Shown piece by piece: positions 34,012-34,229 of a stretch of DNA of 34,229 nucleotides. The notes under the pieces are model-generated. The model worked only from the letters and a program-made list of their open reading frames with translations. It ran no database searches and was not told where the DNA came from. The position numbers and the translations under genes were made by a program. Numbering within the stretch: position 1 is the first letter of the stretch; each line of letters starts with the position of its first letter. Origin of the DNA: Halopseudomonas sabulinigri (lineage in GTDB: Bacteria; Pseudomonadota; Gammaproteobacteria; Pseudomonadales; Pseudomonadaceae); contig DRHT01000042.1 in NCBI GenBank assembly GCA_011053055.1, positions 1 to 34,229 on the forward strand, in the 5' to 3' direction.

Positions 34012-34229
34012 GCTCATCGACGGCCCAGTGGTCCTCTGGGCGAAAACGGGCAACAAGTTGCACAATGTCTCGCGGCTTTGCCCACCCCAAGCCCCCTCAA
34101 CCCCTTGCCGCTTCTAGGCTGCAGCCAAGTGCGCAACAACTTGCACAGCAGTGCGCAGCTTCTTGCGCAACTTTGCGTGAACTCCGTCACAAACGGCTTC
34201 TGGCGTGGTTTAGTGCTGCTGTTAATCGA
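34012..34229. other. Right-edge non-coding stretch with short near-palindromes
   Basis: No gene fits here. Two related near-palindromes are seen, GCAACAAGTTGCACA near 34049 and GCAACAACTTGCACA near 34123, followed by more TTGCGCAA-like motifs. They might be regulatory or REP-like, but the sequence is cut off and I cannot say more. Confidence 0.3.

Overview
The window looks like a piece of a Pseudomonas-type gammaproteobacterial chromosome. The basis is gene content and order: rep, comM, ubiK, glnK-amtB, the RNA-polymerase-binding regulator sutA, and the block yigB-xerC-DUF484-dapF-lysA-lptM facing cyaY. From memory this order is typical of Pseudomonas and its split-off genera. I cannot name the species. 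No transposase, tRNA, rRNA or CRISPR array was seen.

Layout. 1-4363: 5' end of rep (minus), a GGDEF/EAL protein with a degenerate cyclase motif, comM and ubiK (minus). 4364-6611: the nitrogen module. It has an NtrC-like site and a sigma-54 promoter, a small reading frame that looks like an internally deleted TorF-type porin, glnK, amtB and a strong terminator. 6626-13293: a two-component system (minus) divergent from copper genes: cupredoxin, Met-rich multicopper oxidase CopA, CopB, a glutaredoxin/MauE-like membrane protein and a DUF305 protein. 13335-18759: an FAD-dependent oxidoreductase (minus), a Cu(I) P-type ATPase with YHS and metal-binding N-terminal modules, a ferritin-like protein and a YjbQ protein. 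18761-28302: the most interesting region. 28398-34229: sutA and the conserved block ending in cyaY and a DUF1289 gene.

The region 18761-28302 carries an NtrC-like site, a very good -24/-12 promoter and a guanidine-I (ykkC) riboswitch ahead of eleven tightly packed genes. In order these encode a NitT/TauT-type binding protein, a membrane di-iron desaturase/hydroxylase-like enzyme, two SDR dehydrogenases, a DMT/EamA transporter, a creatininase, an isochorismatase-fold cysteine hydrolase, a metallo-beta-lactamase-fold hydrolase, an uncharacterised protein that faintly resembles HRI1, an ABC permease and an ABC ATPase. Eight of the ten junctions are overlaps or gaps of at most 3 bases. None of the known guanidine-consuming enzymes (urea/guanidine carboxylase system, ureohydrolase-type guanidinase) is encoded in the operon.

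My reading is that this is a nitrogen-regulated, guanidine-sensing operon for uptake and oxidative breakdown of a substituted or cyclic guanidine. The oxygenase and dehydrogenases would attack the carbon side, the three hydrolases would open the ring and release nitrogen, and the EamA protein might export guanidinium or a toxic intermediate. The families and the riboswitch are read from the sequence. The substrate and the order of steps are inference, and I do not know whether this pathway has been described.
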